Positions 6,070-7,394 of a DNA stretch of 7,394 nt are shown piece by piece. The notes under the pieces were generated by a model. That model saw only the letters and a list, made by a program, of their open reading frames with translations, ran no database searches and was not told where the DNA came from. Every line of letters starts with the position of its first letter. Positions within the stretch are counted from its first letter, which is position 1. Source of the DNA: an uncultured Archangium sp. (GTDB lineage Bacteria; Myxococcota; Myxococcia; Myxococcales; Myxococcaceae); contig CALNBU010000219.1 in the NCBI GenBank assembly GCA_937875615.1, positions 1-7,394 on the forward strand, written 5' to 3'. The position numbers and the translations under genes were made by a program.

Positions 6070-7284
6070 TTATTTCCGCTGCATGGTGTCGATTCTTTCT
6101 CGCAATGCCTCGAGTTCCTTCTGTTGATGGGCGAGGAGTGCCCGCTGCTCCTCGACTACTTGAGCGAGTCCCTGGATGGCGGCGAGAGCCACGCCATCGG
6201 CATCGACCGTCGCGATGTGCTTGTTGTCCGCGCCGACGGAGAATCGGGCGGCGAAGTCTTGCGCCGTCGGTCCGATGTGGCGCACGCGTTCGTCTTCGGC
6301 CCGGTAGTTCCACTCGTAGACAGGCAGGTCTTTTACGGCGCGAAGCACGTCCTTTGCTGCCACCGGCCGGAGATTGTCCTTGAGGGCGATGTCGCTGGAG
6401 TTGGTCCAGGTCCCTCCAGACGAGAGGTACGCTCCGGTGGAGGTGCTGATGAGGGCGCCGCTGGCGACGTCGGCCGACGTTGCTGAGGGTCCGCCGAAGT
6501 AGAACGAAGTGGCCTTCACGGCGAACTGATTGGCGGCCGATGAGTAGAAGTTACCACTCCCGGCAAGGTTGACGATGAATGAGAAGTTGTGAGTGGCGTT
6601 CGCCCGGTTGCCAGCTGCGATGGCGGTCGAACCGGAGGCGGTATTGCTGTCTCCACCCAACGTGATGGAGGCATATCCTGACGCTGCGTTGAAGACCCCA
6701 CCTGCAACGGTTGCGTAGGCGCTGTTTCCTGGCAATGCGTCATTGCTCCCAGCGGCGTTGCCGTAGCCCCCCAGAATAGAGGAGTTGTGATCGTAGACGC
6801 GGTGCCGCTCTGCGGCTGATCCCTGGCAGGCGGTGAGCGGTGCTGGGGCATTTGTGTTGGCGATAAATGCACCTTGCACGTTCGCGCCAACGCTCGTCGG
6901 ACAGAGAAGGCCACCGGCGACGATGTTGGCGTTGGTGCTGGTTGGGATGATACGGAATGCTGGTGTCGCATTGACACGCAGCACCAGTGGCTGGTTGTCG
7001 GCGGTGCCGAGATAGTCGCTGGAGGTCGTGCCCGTGTTTCCTCCGCGCTTCCAATTCTGTCCTTCGGCTGTCTGCAGGCTCGTTACGCTGCTCTGTAGAG
7101 CGGTGATGTGCCCGTAGTTGTTGTCGACGGAGGTCTTCACTGCCGTGAAGTTGGCGTTCACCTCACTCGCGCGAGCGGGTGTGTTGGGGGTGAAGGTGTT
7201 GGGGATGGTGACGTTGTCGGCCAATACACCTCCTGAAATGACAAGTCCTGTGATGATGGCTGCCCAGAGTGGTTTGTTTTTCAT
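6070..7284 (-). CDS. Secreted beta-roll protein with Peptidase_S74 intramolecular chaperone domain
   Basis: This encodes 404 residues from an ATG at 7284-7282 with a good Shine-Dalgarno. A signal peptide runs to about residue 22 (MKNKPLWAAI...GGVLA). Next comes NTFTPNTPARASEVNANF (29-46), a motif I recall near the N-terminus of many secreted bacterial proteins, then a heptad-like stretch to about 75. Residues 168-230 contain YadA-head-like repeats of the form S-x-x-x-GG-x-x-N-x-ASG, which suggests a trimeric left-handed beta-roll. The C-terminal part (about 293-380) matches Peptidase_S74: NSSDIALKDNLRP with S297 and K302 at the five-residue spacing of the autoproteolytic Ser/Lys dyad, then LPVYEWNYR, HIGPTAQDF and DADGVALAAIQGL. 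A coiled coil (373-402) ends it. The S74 domain is known from phage endosialidase tail spikes, where it guides trimer folding and cuts itself off. No phage genes lie nearby, so this is more likely a secreted surface fibre. Confidence 0.9.
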   Translation of the reverse strand: MKNKPLWAAIITGLVISGGVLADNVTIPNTFTPNTPARASEVNANFTAVKTSVDNNYGHITALQSSVTSLQTAEGQNWKRGGNTGTTSSDYLGTADNQPLVLRVNATPAFRIIPTSTNANIVAGGLLCPTSVGANVQGAFIANTNAPAPLTACQGSAAERHRVYDHNSSILGGYGNAAGSNDALPGNSAYATVAGGVFNAASGYASITLGGDSNTASGSTAIAAGNRANATHNFSFIVNLAGSGNFYSSAANQFAVKATSFYFGGPSATSADVASGALISTSTGAYLSSGGTWTNSSDIALKDNLRPVAAKDVLRAVKDLPVYEWNYRAEDERVRHIGPTAQDFAARFSVGADNKHIATVDADGVALAAIQGLAQVVEEQRALLAHQQKELEALRERIDTMQRK

Positions 7285-7294
7285 TGTGTTGGTT

Positions 7295-7298
7295 TCCT
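7295..7298 (-). promoter_or_regulatory. Shine-Dalgarno overlapping the upstream stop codon
   Basis: On the coding strand the sequence is TAGGA: the TAG stop of the repeat protein (7299-7297) shares bases with the AGGA ribosome-binding site of the S74 protein gene, 10 nt before its ATG. The arrangement favours reinitiation and coupled translation of the two genes. Confidence 0.6.
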
Positions 7299-7394
7299 AG
7301 TTTTCCCAGTTTGCGTTGTCCCAGTGGAACGTGTCCCAATCGGTGGTGCCGGCGTCGGTGGTGCCGGCGTCGGTGGTGCCGGCGTCGGTGGTGC
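7297..7394 (-). CDS. C-terminus of a TTDAG-repeat protein with a Trp-rich tail, cut by window edge
   Basis: Reading the reverse strand from the right edge gives an open frame of about 32 residues that ends at TAG (7299-7297), 12 bp before the S74 gene. It is made of the pentapeptide TTDAG repeated in perfect 15-bp units, then the tail TTDWDTFHWDNANWEN with three Trp residues. The stop placement against the next gene's ribosome-binding site supports the frame. Thr-rich repeats of this kind occur in surface or linker regions and could be O-glycosylated; the function of the whole protein is unknown because its N-terminal part is outside the window. It looks cotranscribed with the S74 protein and the membrane protein. 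Confidence 0.6.
   Translation of the reverse strand, partial: TTDAGTTDAGTTDAGTTDWDTFHWDNANWEN
7340..7394 (-). repeat. 15-bp perfect tandem repeat encoding TTDAG
   Basis: About 3.7 identical copies of a 15-bp unit (GGCGTCGGTGGTGCC on the + strand) run into the right edge, so the true copy number is higher or unknown. The unit is a multiple of three, so changes in copy number keep the reading frame and alter only protein length. There are no spacers, so it is not a CRISPR array. Confidence 0.9.

Noticed and set aside
6056..6313. N-terminal extension of the membrane protein by 86 residues
   Set aside because: It overlaps the S74 coding region in another frame and is Arg-rich without hydrophobic segments. 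The ATG at 6055 gives a normal basic N-terminus and first helix.
7340..7394. Possible CRISPR array at the right edge
   Set aside because: The 15-bp units are directly abutting, with no spacers, and are a multiple of three within an open frame.

Overview
The window is high-GC bacterial DNA, most likely from a myxobacterium (Myxococcota). The best lineage clue is a secreted PHP-domain protein ending in a MYXO-CTERM-like tail: a Cys-containing GCGC motif, a short hydrophobic stretch, then an Arg cluster. Codon positions in the left two thirds are strongly GC-biased. No rRNA, tRNA, CRISPR array, transposase or integrase is visible.

Layout. (1) Bases 1-394 (-): a SixA-type phosphohistidine phosphatase, cut by the left edge. 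(2) Bases 432-971 (+): a small lipoprotein of unknown function, divergent from sixA with 37 bp between the starts. (3) Bases 1026-2531 (+): a CehA/McbA-like PHP metallohydrolase with a MYXO-CTERM tail, 54 bp behind the lipoprotein and probably cotranscribed with it. (4) Bases 4666-2509 (-): a three-gene ABC unit made of an ATPase and two tandem MlaE/YrbE-family permeases, joined by two ATGA overlaps. Its last gene runs tail to tail into the metallohydrolase and overlaps it by 23 bp. (5) From the right edge to 4838 (-): the C-terminus of a protein with TTDAG pentapeptide repeats, then a secreted beta-roll protein with a Peptidase_S74 intramolecular chaperone domain, then a polytopic membrane protein resembling GT-C glycosyltransferases. 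Gaps in this group are only 12-14 bp, so it looks like one operon.

How they may work together. The MlaE pair and ATPase form the core of a Mla/Mce-type lipid transporter of the cell envelope, but no MCE substrate-binding protein is present here. The ATPase also departs from the family at two catalytic positions: Asp in place of the Walker B Glu, and no H-loop His. The right-hand operon combines a Thr-rich repeat protein, a self-processing secreted fibre-like protein and a putative membrane glycosyltransferase. This could be a surface structure with its own modifying enzyme, but that link is inferred from gene order only. The membrane protein gene has clearly lower GC than its neighbours (80 of 180 bases at 5461-5640, against 48 of 60 at 2161-2220, counted by hand), which suggests a different origin or weaker constraint.
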